DNA of 64,000 nt from Elephas maximus indicus (lineage: Eukaryota > Chordata > Mammalia > Proboscidea > Elephantidae), in contig NC_064820.1 of assembly GCF_024166365.1 (NCBI RefSeq), positions 146,960,001-147,024,000 of the forward strand, written 5' to 3'. Positions 62,784 through 64,000 of the stretch are shown piece after piece. The notes beneath the pieces were generated by a model. The model saw only the letters and a program-made list of their open reading frames with translations. It did not search any database and was not told the DNA's origin. Position numbers and translations under genes: made by a program. Positions within the stretch are counted from its first letter, which is position 1, and every line of letters starts with the position of its first letter.

Positions 62784-63674
62784 CTGAGATGAAGCTACAG
62801 GGCCTCCCAAACCAAGAAGCAACCTTGTGTTGTACTAGTAGAAGTGCCATTTTTTTTTTTTTTTTCCAGAAGGCCGATCTCAAAGGGATTAAGACATGGA
62901 CCCCATCAGCACTGGTAATGGTAGCCTTACTGATAAAAACACACATGATTCAGAGATAAACGTGGTAGCAGGTGCAACCAGACACCACTGTGCTCCTGGT
63001 AAATGCAAAAGCCTCTAAAGGCTTAAACATTATTCTAAATTTTCTGAAGCAATCTTCTTTCCCAACAACCCTCTGATATGTATAATATTAAATATTCAAA
63101 TTTTCAGAGGCTACTAGCTAGATAAAACACATTAAAATGAAACATTTGCCAAACATTATAGTTTGTTTTATTGCATGACGTTGGCATAAGACAAAATATT
63201 ATTGAAAACTGTAGGCATCATGCAATCATCGATAAGCTAATTATTTAACTGTACTCTTAAGACAGGTAGACATATAATCTAAAATTTTAGAACTAGTTCC
63301 AAAAAAGTACATAAAAAATTTAACATGATGAGCTTTTAAATGTGGGTTATAGTTGTAGTTTTACGTAGTTAAAAAGTGCTTCAAATGTACTGCTGGAAAG
63401 TTGCTCTTTATAAATAGTGCTGGGGGGTAATGTTCGATTACAAATTGTAATAACTAATTATTTTTATGGAATTAGAAAGCTAACATTGTGATATTCAAAC
63501 TTACTTGAATCAGTTTTCAATTTTCACTCAAATTAAGTGGATAAAACATTAATAGTCTAAAAAACACCTGCTTTATAGCCAACAAAAGTCTATTGAATTC
63601 AAGTTATGTATGCTGAGTGATCAAATCTCTGAGTAGGCCTGAACGGTGAGACCTGGAAGCCACATGGGTTGGTG

Positions 63675-63791
63675 CTAATTGATGTATTGTGCCATCCAGC
63701 GGAAGCCTTCTCCATAGCCTTGTCTTTTGAGCACACTGCACATGAAGACTTCTAAGGGTCGGGCGTTTAGTTCTTTCAGAGATATATTGCC
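63675..63791 (-). CDS. SAR1B: SAR1B last coding exon (C-terminus of COPII small GTPase), partial gene
   Basis: On the minus strand an acceptor (TTCTCTTCTAG, ending at 63792) is followed by 38 codons and a TAG stop at 63675-63677. The peptide begins [16 protein letters not shown] and ends [16 protein letters not shown], the C-terminus of SAR1. WMAQ, rather than WLSQ, indicates SAR1B over SAR1A. SAR1B is the small GTPase that recruits SEC23/SEC24 to the endoplasmic reticulum membrane to build COPII coats; in people its loss causes chylomicron retention disease. The remaining exons lie beyond the right edge. The final residue is Asn where I recall Asp in human. The tail-to-tail position after JADE2 fits known mammalian gene order. 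Confidence 0.93.
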   Translation of the reverse strand, partial: GNISLKELNARPLEVFMCSVLKRQGYGEGFRWMAQYIN

Positions 63792-64000
63792 CTAGAAGAG
63801 AAGACAGACATTATGTTGGGAGACCCCTTTATAAAATAAAAGATCCACTCCCCAGTAGAACTGCATGTTATACACCTTAGAACAAAGGGCGACTGTATAA
63901 AGCCATGGTTGCTAAGCGTCCAAATCCGCTAAATACACACAGAACCTCTTCTGTAAGTCCACCTTAGGACAGGATGGCCACTCAGTGAAAAAGACATGAG

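Larger units (their letters stand above)
58065..63674 (-). other. SAR1B: Probable SAR1B 3' UTR
   Basis: AT-rich sequence with no coding potential extends from the SAR1B stop to a minus-strand AATAAA at 58083-58088. The length (about 5.6 kb) fits my recollection that the mammalian SAR1B mRNA is several kilobases, mostly 3' UTR. Two AfroSINE insertions (59831-59950 and 62614-62783) lie in the same orientation as SAR1B. The boundary is inference, and shorter forms using other signals are likely. Confidence 0.55.

Noticed and set aside
1..64000. CRISPR arrays, operons, prokaryotic mobile systems
   Set aside because: The window is mammalian nuclear sequence; no regular spacer-repeat structure or prokaryotic genes are present.

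Overview
The window is mammalian nuclear DNA. It has long introns, GT-AG exons and interspersed repeats. The organism is almost certainly an afrotherian, probably a paenungulate such as an elephant or relative. The repeats point there: at least ten copies of an AfroSINE-type tRNA-derived SINE, and a near full-length RTE-clade LINE whose 3' tail matches the SINE tail. Species cannot be fixed from the sequence alone.

One gene fills most of the window. JADE2 (PHF15) runs on the plus strand, with 11 coding exons from the ATG at 5042 to the stop at 44404-44406. I could join all exons in frame: 829 residues with the cassette exon at 42069-42197, and 786 without it. Non-coding first exon(s) and the promoter lie upstream of base 1, so bases 1-5041 are intron. 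The last exon continues into a 3' UTR of about 3.9 kb that ends just past the AATAAA at 48302. JADE2 is a PHD-finger scaffold of the HBO1 (KAT7) histone acetyltransferase complex.

From about 48.3 to 58.1 kb lies a convergent intergenic region with no gene I can support. It holds ancient repeats and one striking short palindrome. From about 58.1 to 63.7 kb is AT-rich sequence best read as the long 3' UTR of SAR1B on the minus strand. Its last coding exon (38 C-terminal residues of the COPII GTPase) is at 63675-63791. JADE2 and SAR1B therefore meet tail to tail, which is the arrangement I know from human 5q31.

The introns hold nearly all other structure. They contain AfroSINEs (one nested, one with a twin-priming-like inversion, one adjacent pair), a composite SINE with a tRNA-Gly-like head and RTE-derived ends, a dead RTE element antisense to JADE2, two related MaLR-type LTRs, and MIR, L2 and MER5 fossils. 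They also contain an exact 56-bp direct repeat and a few homeobox/octamer-rich islands that may be enhancers. I found no undescribed gene system. The most unusual items are the retroposon structures and the exact micro-duplication.
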